Source of the DNA: a virus
Virus record (IMG/VR): IMGVR_UViG_3300044972_000601
Location: 1 to 64,000 of that record
Direction: 5' to 3' (one strand)
DNA: 64,000 nucleotides
In this document: positions 11,586 through 16,807 of the stretch, piece by piece
Layout of the letters: each line of letters opens with the position of its first letter
Position numbering within the stretch: position 1 is the first letter of the stretch
The notes under the pieces: generated by a model
What the model was told of the DNA's origin: nothing
Database searches by the model: none
What the model saw: the letters and a program-made list of their open reading frames with translations, nothing else
Made by a program: the position numbers and the translations under genes

Positions 11586-11818
11586 ACGAACGAATTCTAA
11601 AACTTGCCAAGCAGTCGGGTATGCGATCACCAGACTTGTTTAAACTTACAGTATCTCATATGTCCACAGATACCTTAGAAAAGTTCGCCGAGTTGATTGT
11701 GAAAGAATGTGTTAAATTACAATATAAAAATGTCGTAGTTGGTGGCGTGTCTGACTACAACCGGGGCAGGCGAGAATTGACGGAAGATATTCAAAAACAT
11801 TTTGGAGAAAACCTATGA
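11582..11818 (+). CDS. MNERI/FAELIVKEC family mosaic protein
   Basis: This 78-residue member begins MNERILKLAKQSGMRSPDLF, with core LEKFAELIVKECVKLQYKNV and end IQKHFGENL. From the core onward it nearly equals the minus-strand copy at 1455-1700, with a 47-bp identical DNA run, whereas the N-terminal half is unique. The mosaic gives direct evidence of module exchange within the genome. Confidence 0.75.
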   Translation: MNERILKLAKQSGMRSPDLFKLTVSHMSTDTLEKFAELIVKECVKLQYKNVVVGGVSDYNRGRRELTEDIQKHFGENL

Positions 11819-12033
11819 TTGAGATCCAAGGATTTAGCCCTAAGCAAATGGCACTGGCAGACATCATGTGGGCCATCAGCACCAAGGAAGGTGTGGATGC
11901 GTTCATCGCAACCCTGCCAAAGGCAGAGCGCCGTGAGTGCGAATTGGTGAAAGAGATGTTGGTCCTGGCCTTCCTGGACGAGATTGTTAATACCCAGGAA
12001 GCTAGCATGGTAATTGACAAGTTTCGTCTTTGA
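11815..12033 (+). CDS. Hypothetical helical protein
   Basis: This 72-residue protein starts MIEIQGFSPKQMALADIMWA and is helical throughout (VDAFIATLPKAERRECELVK, MLVLAFLDEIVNTQEASMV). It is coupled to the previous gene by ATGA and closes the unit. The next promoter -35 is inside its last codons. No family is assigned with confidence. Confidence 0.6.
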   Translation: MIEIQGFSPKQMALADIMWAISTKEGVDAFIATLPKAERRECELVKEMLVLAFLDEIVNTQEASMVIDKFRL

Positions 12034-12042
12034 TGTTATAAT
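12014..12042 (+). promoter_or_regulatory. Sigma70 early promoter
   Basis: TTGACA, 17 bp, TATAAT. The leader (ACTTACACACAGCAACTAGG) is of the shared type. Drives 12074-13353. Confidence 0.85.
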
Positions 12043-12073
12043 ACATACTTACACACAGCAACTAGGAGCAACA

Positions 12074-12340
12074 ATGAAAGCACTACAGAACTTCGTAGAC
12101 CAGAAGAATCACTGGAACTCATTCTTCAAAGGCGAGCAGTATGAGATTTCTACTGCCAAGGGTCGTCAGCGTGTCGCAGACATGATTGATTCGGCTCTGA
12201 GTCCAGAGAATCTCACATGCGATGGCGAACTCAGCAGAACAGAGGTCAACCGCCGCTACAAGGAATTGAGCACAGCGGCCCGGCAGTTGAAGAAGCTGGA
12301 TCCAGCTGTTACCTTTTACGAATACGAAGGAGAGTTTTAA
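12074..12340 (+). CDS. Hypothetical protein
   Basis: This 88-residue protein (MKALQNFVDQKNHWNSFFKG...) contains ISTAKGRQRVADMIDSAL, then LSRTEVNRRYKELSTAARQL and a C-terminal VTFYEYEGEF. It is mainly helical and weakly basic. The start at 12074 has an AGGAGC site. It lies one base before the Api92-like gene and is probably translated with it. No family recognised. Confidence 0.6.
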   Translation: MKALQNFVDQKNHWNSFFKGEQYEISTAKGRQRVADMIDSALSPENLTCDGELSRTEVNRRYKELSTAARQLKKLDPAVTFYEYEGEF

Positions 12341-12341
12341 T

Positions 12342-12956
12342 ATGCCTAATTGGTGCAACAACTCGGTAGAGATCTACCACGCTGACCCTGCTATGATTGA
12401 GCGGGTGCGTAAAGGCTTCAACGACGGCGGCTTGCTCAGTGAACTGCTACCATGCCCACAAGAGCTCACAGAAACTGTGTCAGGCTCCATGGGTGAGGAC
12501 AAGCGGGCTGAACACGAAGCACAGCAAGCAGCCAATGTTGAGAAGTATGGCTATGCCAACTGGTATGACTTCTGCGTGAACGAATGGGGCACCAAGTGGG
12601 ATGTGGGTGCAGATGGCAACCCAGCACAGGATATCCCAGGTGGGTTGATGTTGGGATTCGAGTCAGCATGGAGTCCTCCAATCGGTGCTTACGAGAAACT
12701 GACTGACTTGGGTTTCACCATCCGTGCCATGTATTACGAGCCTGGCATGGCATTTGCAGGCATTTGGGAAGACGGCCAGGATGACTACTATGAGTATGGT
12801 GGACTAGACTCAGCAGGCATTGCTGAAGCATTGCCCGTGGAATTGGACGAGGCGTTTGGTATCAGCGAATCGGCGGCTGAGTGGGAAGAAGAGAATCAAG
12901 AGATTGATTTAGATGACGGCCTTAGTGCCATTAACGAACAAGAAGAACTAAAATGA
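12342..12956 (+). CDS. Api92-like ferredoxin-fold protein
   Basis: This 204-residue protein begins MPNWCNNSVEIYHADPAMIE, the hallmark MPNWCxN start of the Api92/YubB-like family with a ferredoxin-like fold found in phages and plasmids. Later segments WYDFCVNEWGTKWDVGADGN and GLMLGFESAWSPPIGAYEKL match the family pattern as I recall it. The C-terminal tail is very acidic (EEENQEIDLDDG). The molecular role is unknown. The stop overlaps the next start. Confidence 0.8.
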   Translation: MPNWCNNSVEIYHADPAMIERVRKGFNDGGLLSELLPCPQELTETVSGSMGEDKRAEHEAQQAANVEKYGYANWYDFCVNEWGTKWDVGADGNPAQDIPGGLMLGFESAWSPPIGAYEKLTDLGFTIRAMYYEPGMAFAGIWEDGQDDYYEYGGLDSAGIAEALPVELDEAFGISESAAEWEEENQEIDLDDGLSAINEQEELK

Positions 12957-13093
12957 AAAACACAAACCCTAATCGTGAGAAGAACATGGAACATGATAAC
13001 CGCGAGGTCATTCGCCCTAAGACCAAGTTCTATGAGTACAAAGAGCTTGAGCAGGTGGTTGCCAACTGGATTAGGCAGAGTCAATCAAAATGA
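12953..13093 (+). CDS. Small charged hypothetical protein
   Basis: This 46-residue protein starts MKNTNPNREKNMEHDNREVI and continues RPKTKFYEYKELEQVVANWI. It is highly charged, with one helix near the end. It is placed by 4-bp overlaps with both flanking genes (ATGA at 12953 and 13090). No motif recognised. Confidence 0.55.
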   Translation: MKNTNPNREKNMEHDNREVIRPKTKFYEYKELEQVVANWIRQSQSK

Positions 13094-13353
13094 GCAGACT
13101 TGAATTGATTGGCAGGCCGTTCACGGTATTCGATCCAGAGAACAAACAGCATCGGCGTTGGTACTTTGAATTCGTCAAAAGCTCTACCTGGGGACAATGC
13201 CCAGTTCGATTTGTGGTAGCCGATGATCAAGGCGATTTGGTTACCATGATTCAACGCAGTTTGATCAAGTTCTATGTGGAGCGTGAGTTCCGCAAGACAG
13301 CAGTTCCGACTCCTTTGGTTCGCCAAAAGAGGAAGAAAGCGGTTGACAACTAA
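13090..13353 (+). CDS. Small basic hypothetical protein
   Basis: This 87-residue protein (MSRLELIGRPFTVFDPENKQ...) has a beta-rich middle (WGQCPVRFVVADDQGDLVTM), then a helix and a basic tail REFRKTAVPTPLVRQKRKKA. The tail could bind nucleic acid. It is last in the unit. The TTGACA of the next promoter encodes its final VDN. Confidence 0.6.
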   Translation: MSRLELIGRPFTVFDPENKQHRRWYFEFVKSSTWGQCPVRFVVADDQGDLVTMIQRSLIKFYVEREFRKTAVPTPLVRQKRKKAVDN

Positions 13354-13371
13354 CCCAAATAGTTGTATAAT
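13343..13371 (+). promoter_or_regulatory. Sigma70 promoter with ACAACT dyad
   Basis: TTGACA, 17 bp, TATAAT. Arms ACAACT and AGTTGT flank an AACCCAAAT core. Drives 13427-13780 through a leader holding an attenuator-like hairpin. Confidence 0.85.
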
Positions 13372-13374
13372 TAG

Positions 13375-13401
13375 AACATGAACAAGGCGTTCATGTTTTT
13401 T
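13375..13401 (+). terminator. Leader hairpin with T run (attenuator-like)
   Basis: AACATGAAC pairs with GTTCATGTT around loop AAGGC and is followed by T residues, 26 bp before the ATG of 13427. A 15-codon frame (MNKAFMFFNTHIRGI) starts at 13378, the predicted transcription start, and ends just before the gene. Confidence 0.45.
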
Positions 13402-13426
13402 AACACACACATAAGAGGTATTTAAA

Positions 13427-13780
13427 ATGGCTACAGATAAGAAGTTTACGGTTGCTGGTATTAGCAAACTCAATGGCGAGTACAAGGTTCGCTTTGCCAA
13501 TGACATCATGCGTATCAAAGTGCTTGCAAAACACGGTCACGAAGACATTCGCCTGGCTGATCTCGAAGGCGAGTTCACCAAGTTGGATGCGGCTCGTGCT
13601 ATCCTTGCATTGGAAGACTTTGAAGATGCAACTGCACAGGCAACCATCACAGAGTATATTGAAGACAATACGCCCAAGGCCAAGTCTGCTCCTGCTCCTA
13701 AGGCGGTTGCAAAAGCTGCACCTAAGGCCAAAGCAGTCAAGACAGCCAAGGTTACTGAAGACGAAGACGCACCATTCTAA
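13427..13780 (+). CDS. Basic-tailed conserved phage protein
   Basis: This 117-residue protein starts MATDKKFTVAGISKLNGEYK and has a globular N-terminal domain (VRFANDIMRIKVLAKHGHED) of about 80 residues. A histone-H1-like tail follows, with repeated Pro-Lys-Ala (TPKAKSAPAPKAVAKAAPKA, KAVKTAKV) and an acidic end DEDAPF. The domain recurs in aquatic T4-like phages, as I recall. DNA binding through the tail is inference. It is the only gene in its transcript and has a regulated-looking leader. Confidence 0.7.
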   Translation: MATDKKFTVAGISKLNGEYKVRFANDIMRIKVLAKHGHEDIRLADLEGEFTKLDAARAILALEDFEDATAQATITEYIEDNTPKAKSAPAPKAVAKAAPKAKAVKTAKVTEDEDAPF

Positions 13781-13786
13781 GCTATC

Positions 13787-13862
13787 AAGCCCGGGCCTGT
13801 TGATATCGCCTGACTGTTCCTACATAGTACGCACAGTCTGCAACAATCGACTCCCCGGGCTT
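13787..13862. other. Nested inverted repeats
   Basis: AAGCCCGGG (13787-13795) pairs with CCCGGGCTT (13854-13862), and inside it GACTGT pairs with ACAGTC. The structure follows the basic-tailed gene and may be a terminator or processing site. It lies just upstream of 13885. Confidence 0.45.
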
Positions 13863-13884
13863 CTTAACACAACTGAGCAAAGCA

Positions 13885-14076
13885 ATGACCAACTGGGTTC
13901 AATACGAAGTCTGGGCTGAAGACGACGATGGGCATCAAGAGCTTGTCGAAACCACAGCAAGTAAGAAGGAAGCATTGAGTGTGGCACAAAAAGCATTCAA
14001 TGAGGGTGCGGGCATAGTTACTGTGCATGAAGAAACATCAGACGGCAGCTATGAGTTGATAAAAGAGTTTAAATAA
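13885..14076 (+). CDS. Small hypothetical protein
   Basis: This 63-residue protein (MTNWVQYEVWAEDDDGHQEL...) is acidic, with a helix TASKKEALSVAQKAFNEGAG and a final strand pair IVTVHEETSDGSYELIKEF. This looks like a small beta-alpha-beta domain. It ends 6 bp before the first of two tRNA genes, so it may be cotranscribed with them. No family recognised. Confidence 0.6.
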   Translation: MTNWVQYEVWAEDDDGHQELVETTASKKEALSVAQKAFNEGAGIVTVHEETSDGSYELIKEFK

Positions 14077-14082
14077 CACACC

Positions 14083-14160
14083 GGGCCCTTAGCTCATGTT
14101 GGTTAGAGCAGTGGACTCATAATCCATTGGTGCTGTGTTCGACTCACAGAGGGCCCACCA
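14083..14160 (+). tRNA. tRNA with CAU anticodon (Ile2 or Met)
   Basis: Acceptor GGGCCCT pairs with AGGGCCC; D arm GCTC/GAGC; anticodon stem GTGGA/TCCAT with loop CTCATAA (anticodon CAT); T stem CTGTG/CACAG; discriminator A; encoded CCA. The GGNCCCTTAGCTCA start resembles bacterial tRNA-Ile2, which reads AUA after lysidine modification. Elongator Met remains possible. Confidence 0.9.
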
Positions 14161-14164
14161 ATTC

Positions 14165-14239
14165 CTGGCGTTCGTATAATGGATAATACAGGGGATTTCT
14201 ACTCCCCTAATAGCGGTTCGATTCCGTTACGCCGGACCA
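14165..14239 (+). tRNA. tRNA-Arg (UCU)
   Basis: Acceptor CTGGCGT pairs with ACGCCGG (one U-G), D stem GTAT/ATAC with loop AATGGATA, anticodon stem GGGGA/TCCCC with loop TTTCTAC (anticodon TCT), T stem AGCGG/CCGTT, discriminator A and encoded CCA. It is placed 4 bp after the previous tRNA. It would read AGA codons. Confidence 0.88.
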
Positions 14240-14252
14240 CTACAAGGATGAT

Positions 14253-14456
14253 ATGACTGAACAAGAACAACGAGATGCAGCAATGGCAGAGTTCCTAGCC
14301 AAGGGTGGAGTGATCCAGCAAGTGGCCAATGGAGTCAGTGGCCGTGTGGAAGGTGTATCCTACTCAGCTTGGGGAGCACCACGCAAAGCAGGGCGTCCAG
14401 CCGCAGAGAAGAGCATTGCACCAACTGAAGAACCTGAAGAAGACATGGACGAATAG
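14253..14456 (+). CDS. Small hypothetical protein
   Basis: This 67-residue protein starts MTEQEQRDAAMAEFLAKGGV and continues IQQVANGVSGRVEGVSYSAW. The pattern M-x-E-F-L-A-K-G-G-x-I/V-Q-x-V is familiar from small proteins of T4-like aquatic phages, with unknown role. The tail is basic and then acidic (APRKAGRPAAEKS, EEPEEDMDE). It follows the two tRNAs without a separate promoter. Confidence 0.65.
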   Translation: MTEQEQRDAAMAEFLAKGGVIQQVANGVSGRVEGVSYSAWGAPRKAGRPAAEKSIAPTEEPEEDMDE

Positions 14457-14481
14457 TGTTGCGAAAACGCAACACATTTTT
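14456..14481 (+). terminator. Rho-independent terminator
   Basis: GTGTTGCG pairs with CGCAACAC around an AAAA loop and is followed by ATTTTT. It begins at the stop codon of 14253-14456 and closes the basic-protein/tRNA unit. Confidence 0.8.
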
Positions 14482-14483
14482 GG

Positions 14484-14512
14484 TTGACGCTCTGCCCAAG
14501 AGGCTGTATAAT
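14484..14512 (+). promoter_or_regulatory. Sigma70 early promoter
   Basis: TTGACG, 17 bp with a GCCCAA core and a bulged dyad (GC-TCT/AGA-GC), TATAAT. Drives 14542-14996 with the shared leader. Confidence 0.85.
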
Positions 14513-14541
14513 TAAGACTTAAACAGCAAACAGGAGCGAAG

Positions 14542-14733
14542 ATGGGTTACAAAGTTCTAAACACCGTAGACAATATGCGTGACAACTATGGCCCACGTCC
14601 AGGACTAGAAGGTCCATTCAACTTCAGCGGCAGGGTTCTGTACTACGATCCTAAAGAAGGTCAGTACTGGGATCCCCGCAGTGACTTCTATGTCAGTCAC
14701 TCAGAGTACTTCCAACTGGTTGGTTTAATCTAA
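14542..14733 (+). CDS. Small hypothetical protein
   Basis: This 63-residue protein (MGYKVLNTVDNMRDNYGPRP...) contains a compact beta-rich segment GPFNFSGRVLYYDPKEGQYW followed by DPRSDFYVSHSEYFQLVGLI. It is aromatic-rich with no recognised motif. It is first of three genes in one unit, with an AGGAGCG site. Confidence 0.6.
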   Translation: MGYKVLNTVDNMRDNYGPRPGLEGPFNFSGRVLYYDPKEGQYWDPRSDFYVSHSEYFQLVGLI

Positions 14734-14743
14734 GGAGAACACA

Positions 14744-14827
14744 ATGACAGACTTTCAAATACTCATAACGGTGGCAGTGATTGCAGTCATCGTTGCCGTT
14801 AAGATTTGGATACTCACTAAGATTTAA
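14744..14827 (+). CDS. Tiny membrane protein (27 aa)
   Basis: This 27-residue protein begins MTDFQILITVAVIAVIVAVK and ends IWILTKI. It is a single transmembrane helix with a short polar head and a Lys near the middle-right. AAGGAGA precedes ATG 14744, and the next gene follows 10 bp after the stop with its own site, so translation is likely despite the size. Function unknown. Confidence 0.6.
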   Translation: MTDFQILITVAVIAVIVAVKIWILTKI

Positions 14828-14837
14828 GGAGCACAAA

Positions 14838-14996
14838 ATGACAGGACTAGACTTTGCAGATATTCGCATAGGACGCATGTTCCACCTCAACGGTTGCGAC
14901 TACGTCAAACAATCAACTCGCACAGCCCGTATGCTCAGCAACGGACGCATCTTTTACTTTGGCAAGACTGAGTACGTTCACCCTGCGGCGTGGTAG
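14838..14996 (+). CDS. Small hypothetical protein
   Basis: This 52-residue protein (MTGLDFADIRIGRMFHLNGC...) reads as a small beta domain (DYVKQSTRTARMLSNGRIFY, FGKTEYVHPAAW). The pattern IRIGxxFxxNGxxYxK is seen in short phage and bacterial proteins that I associate with a small barrel. ATG 14838 has AAGGAGC. No function can be given. Confidence 0.6.
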   Translation: MTGLDFADIRIGRMFHLNGCDYVKQSTRTARMLSNGRIFYFGKTEYVHPAAW

Positions 14997-15002
14997 GATT
15001 GG

Positions 15003-15031
15003 TTGACAGGACTAGCCAATCCTGCTATAAT
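15003..15031 (+). promoter_or_regulatory. Sigma70 promoter, copy C of identical set
   Basis: Same hexamers and spacer as at 11007. The identity to copy A continues through the leader to near the second ATG. Drives 15062-15337. Confidence 0.9.
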
Positions 15032-15061
15032 ACACACATGGACAACGCAAAAGGAAACGAA

Positions 15062-15337
15062 ATGCTCAAGCATCAGATCAAGCACGTCAAGGCTGCTATT
15101 GCTACTGAATCCAAATATCGGGCCGCTGATGCCGCGGTGAAGAAGTTCCAAGATGCTGCCCAAGCCAACTACGACACTTCTGCTTTCGCTAACGGCTACT
15201 TGGGGTCAATGGTTGCGGGCATGGCAGCACAGCACCTGACTAAGGCGCAGTTCGCAGAGTTTTTGGTGGCAATGGAGCAGTCGGCAGCCAAGCAACAGGC
15301 CGAAGTGGATGCGAAAAAGAAGTACAAATTGGCTTGA
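15062..15337 (+). CDS. Small helical Ala/Lys-rich protein
   Basis: This 91-residue protein (MLKHQIKHVKAAIATESKYR...) is mostly helical with many Ala, Lys and Gln. The middle (SAFANGYLGSMVAGMAAQHL) is less polar and the end is a charged helix (AKQQAEVDAKKKYKLA). A leaderless form from ATG 15038 would add MDNAKGNE. The next promoter overlaps its end. No family recognised. Confidence 0.6.
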   Translation: MLKHQIKHVKAAIATESKYRAADAAVKKFQDAAQANYDTSAFANGYLGSMVAGMAAQHLTKAQFAEFLVAMEQSAAKQQAEVDAKKKYKLA

Positions 15338-15362
15338 CAGGACTAGCCAATCCTGCTATAAT
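15334..15362 (+). promoter_or_regulatory. Sigma70 promoter, copy D of identical set
   Basis: Same hexamers and spacer as at 11007. It overlaps the stop of 15062-15337. Drives 15396-15767. Confidence 0.9.
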
Positions 15363-15395
15363 ACACACATGGACAGCAACACACTGGAGCACACA

Positions 15396-15767
15396 ATGCA
15401 AGAATACACACTGACCCGCATGGAAGAACTTCAAAGCATCCACTGGGACATGTACAAGGATGCCTATAACTTCCGCCCACGGCATGTGGACACTAGCGGT
15501 TGGACTGAAGCCCAGTTCGAAGCTGAGTTCGAACAGTTGGCAGAAGTGATCCGCCGTGAAAGCCAACTCCGTGAACAGGCTGAGGACGCGGCTTCCATCG
15601 CGTTCGAAATGCGGATGCAGAGCCTGATGATGTCGGGTGCTAAGAGCTACGAGATGGCACTTCGTTGGGTCCACGAAGCTGAAGGCACCAGCGGCGATGA
15701 CGAGTTCCTTGCTTGGACTTTGGACTTGCCCTACCGCTATTTTGCAGTTGACAAGGCCACAGTTTGA
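15396..15767 (+). CDS. Hypothetical helical protein
   Basis: This 123-residue protein (MQEYTLTRMEELQSIHWDMY...) is a long helical protein rich in Glu, Arg and Met: WTEAQFEAEFEQLAEVIRRE, then SIAFEMRMQSLMMSGAKSYE and LRWVHEAEGTSGDDEFLAWT. It is likely oligomeric. ATG 15396 has TGGAGC; an in-frame ATG at 15369 sits 6 bp after the -10. No domain recognised. Confidence 0.6.
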   Translation: MQEYTLTRMEELQSIHWDMYKDAYNFRPRHVDTSGWTEAQFEAEFEQLAEVIRRESQLREQAEDAASIAFEMRMQSLMMSGAKSYEMALRWVHEAEGTSGDDEFLAWTLDLPYRYFAVDKATV

Positions 15768-15776
15768 TAGTATAAT
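15748..15776 (+). promoter_or_regulatory. Sigma70 promoter of orphan RNA
   Basis: TTGACA, 17 bp, TATAAT in the last codons of 15396-15767. No gene follows before the next promoter at 15895. Confidence 0.8.
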
Positions 15777-15782
15777 AAACAC

Positions 15783-15890
15783 ATAAACAGCAACAAGGTG
15801 ATCCTCGTATGTAAGAACCCAGCAGAAATGCAAAAAGGGTTGTAACCAAGGGATCCTAAGAGAGTTCGGAGACTCTGCCCAATATGTAGT
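15783..15890 (+). ncRNA. Short orphan transcript, likely ncRNA
   Basis: About 110 nt separate a perfect promoter from the next one with no gene. Hairpins are possible: AACCC/GGGTT, AGAGT/ACTCT and a GATCCT/AGGGATCCT pair. The only frame is 15 codons from a GTG at 15797 (ILVCKNPAEMQKGL) without a spaced ribosome site. No known RNA family is recognised. Confidence 0.45.
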
Positions 15891-15894
15891 TAGG

Positions 15895-15923
15895 TTGACA
15901 ACTTGCCAAAGTAGTTGTATAAT
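15895..15923 (+). promoter_or_regulatory. Sigma70 promoter with ACAACT dyad
   Basis: TTGACA, 17 bp, TATAAT. Arms ACAACT and AGTTGT surround TGCCAAAGT. Drives 15955-16338. Confidence 0.85.
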
Positions 15924-15954
15924 AAACACTTACACACACAAGGGAGCGACCCAA

Positions 15955-16338
15955 ATGACTACTATTAACTATGACCGTTTTGCCAGTTTTGACATTAACG
16001 AGTGCTGTGACCACTTTGACAGCGAGAAGCAGAGCAACTGGAAGAAGATAAACAAGTTCATCATTGCAGATGGACAAGAGTACGCCCACATTATGGAAAC
16101 AGAGTTTGACTTTGAAGACACAGGTGATGGCGAGTACGAGGCCTTCCAAGCAGGCGTTAAGTATGCACTGACCAAGATGAACATTGCCTTTGAGGCCGCC
16201 GCAGTGGATCTCCAGGTATGCGAGGTGGACTTGGTAGAGAGCATGGGCTTTGTGCTGGTACGTGCAGACGACGAGCCCGAGGACTTTGTAAAACGAGTGC
16301 TTAAGAAGCCCGTTATGATGGTTGACAGCTGGGTCTAA
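15955..16338 (+). CDS. Hypothetical acidic protein
   Basis: This 127-residue protein (MTTINYDRFASFDINECCDH...) is acidic, with segments EYAHIMETEFDFEDTGDGEY, YALTKMNIAFEAAAVDLQVC and FVLVRADDEPEDFVKRVLKK. A mixed alpha/beta fold is likely. GGGAGCG precedes ATG 15955; the upstream in-frame ATG is in the promoter. No family assigned. The next promoter overlaps its last codons. Confidence 0.6.
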   Translation: MTTINYDRFASFDINECCDHFDSEKQSNWKKINKFIIADGQEYAHIMETEFDFEDTGDGEYEAFQAGVKYALTKMNIAFEAAAVDLQVCEVDLVESMGFVLVRADDEPEDFVKRVLKKPVMMVDSWV

Positions 16339-16350
16339 AGCTGTTATAAT
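16322..16350 (+). promoter_or_regulatory. Sigma70 promoter with ACAGCT dyad
   Basis: TTGACA, 17 bp, TATAAT. Arms ACAGCT and AGCTGT lie between the hexamers. Drives 16382-16735. Confidence 0.85.
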
Positions 16351-16381
16351 TACTACTTAAACAACACACAGGAGCGAACCT

Positions 16382-16735
16382 ATGTTAGCACAAGCAACAG
16401 TTATCACACAAGAAGCAGTTCAAAACGCTTGCAACGAAGCAGGCATCCAAGCCCGTACAGCGGCCAAAGCATTCCACGCCAAACACGGCGACAGAGATGC
16501 ATGCGGCTTTGCGTGGGTCAACGTGTTTGGCGTTCGTTCAAACAGCAAAGTGGGCAAGTGGCTACAGGCCGCAGGCTTCCGCAAAGACTACACGGGTGCA
16601 TTGAGCTTGTGGAACCCCAGCGGCTTCCCTACTCAATCAATCAGCATTTTGGAAGCGGGAGCAGATGCCTACGCCCAAGTGCTCAAAGACAAGTTGGGTC
16701 TGGACAAGGTCTACAGCGGAAGCAGAATGGACTAA
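16382..16735 (+). CDS. Conserved hypothetical phage protein
   Basis: This 117-residue protein starts MLAQATVITQEAVQNACNEA and includes KHGDRDACGFAWVNVFGVRS, SKVGKWLQAAGFRKDYTGAL and SLWNPSGFPTQSISILEAGA. The W-V-x-V...G-R-x-G-K-x-G pattern recalls a small phage family of unknown role. The last helix (ADAYAQVLKDKLG) is amphipathic. The strong shared leader suggests high early expression. Confidence 0.65.
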   Translation: MLAQATVITQEAVQNACNEAGIQARTAAKAFHAKHGDRDACGFAWVNVFGVRSNSKVGKWLQAAGFRKDYTGALSLWNPSGFPTQSISILEAGADAYAQVLKDKLGLDKVYSGSRMD

Positions 16736-16744
16736 CCAAAATAC

Positions 16745-16773
16745 ATGACAGAGCCGCAAGGTTCTGTTATAAT
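16745..16773 (+). promoter_or_regulatory. Sigma70 promoter with 8-bp dyad
   Basis: ATGACA, 17 bp, TATAAT. Arms ACAGAGCC and GGTTCTGT (one G-T) flank GCAA, the strongest dyad of the set. Drives the AAA ATPase. Confidence 0.8.
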
Positions 16774-16807
16774 TAAATCTTTAAACAGCGTAAATAAAGG
16801 AACACAA

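Noticed and set aside
13452-13919. 155-residue plus-strand frame
   Set aside because: Out-of-frame shadow of the basic-tailed gene 13427-13780; Leu/Arg/Pro runs come from reading Lys/Ala codons in another frame.
15240-15929. 229-residue minus-strand frame
   Set aside because: Antisense to 15396-15767 and to two promoters; composition (Trp/Cys/His-rich) is not protein-like and there is no ribosome site.
16429-16776. 115-residue plus-strand frame
   Set aside because: Arg/Gln-rich out-of-frame shadow of 16382-16735, extending into the next promoter.
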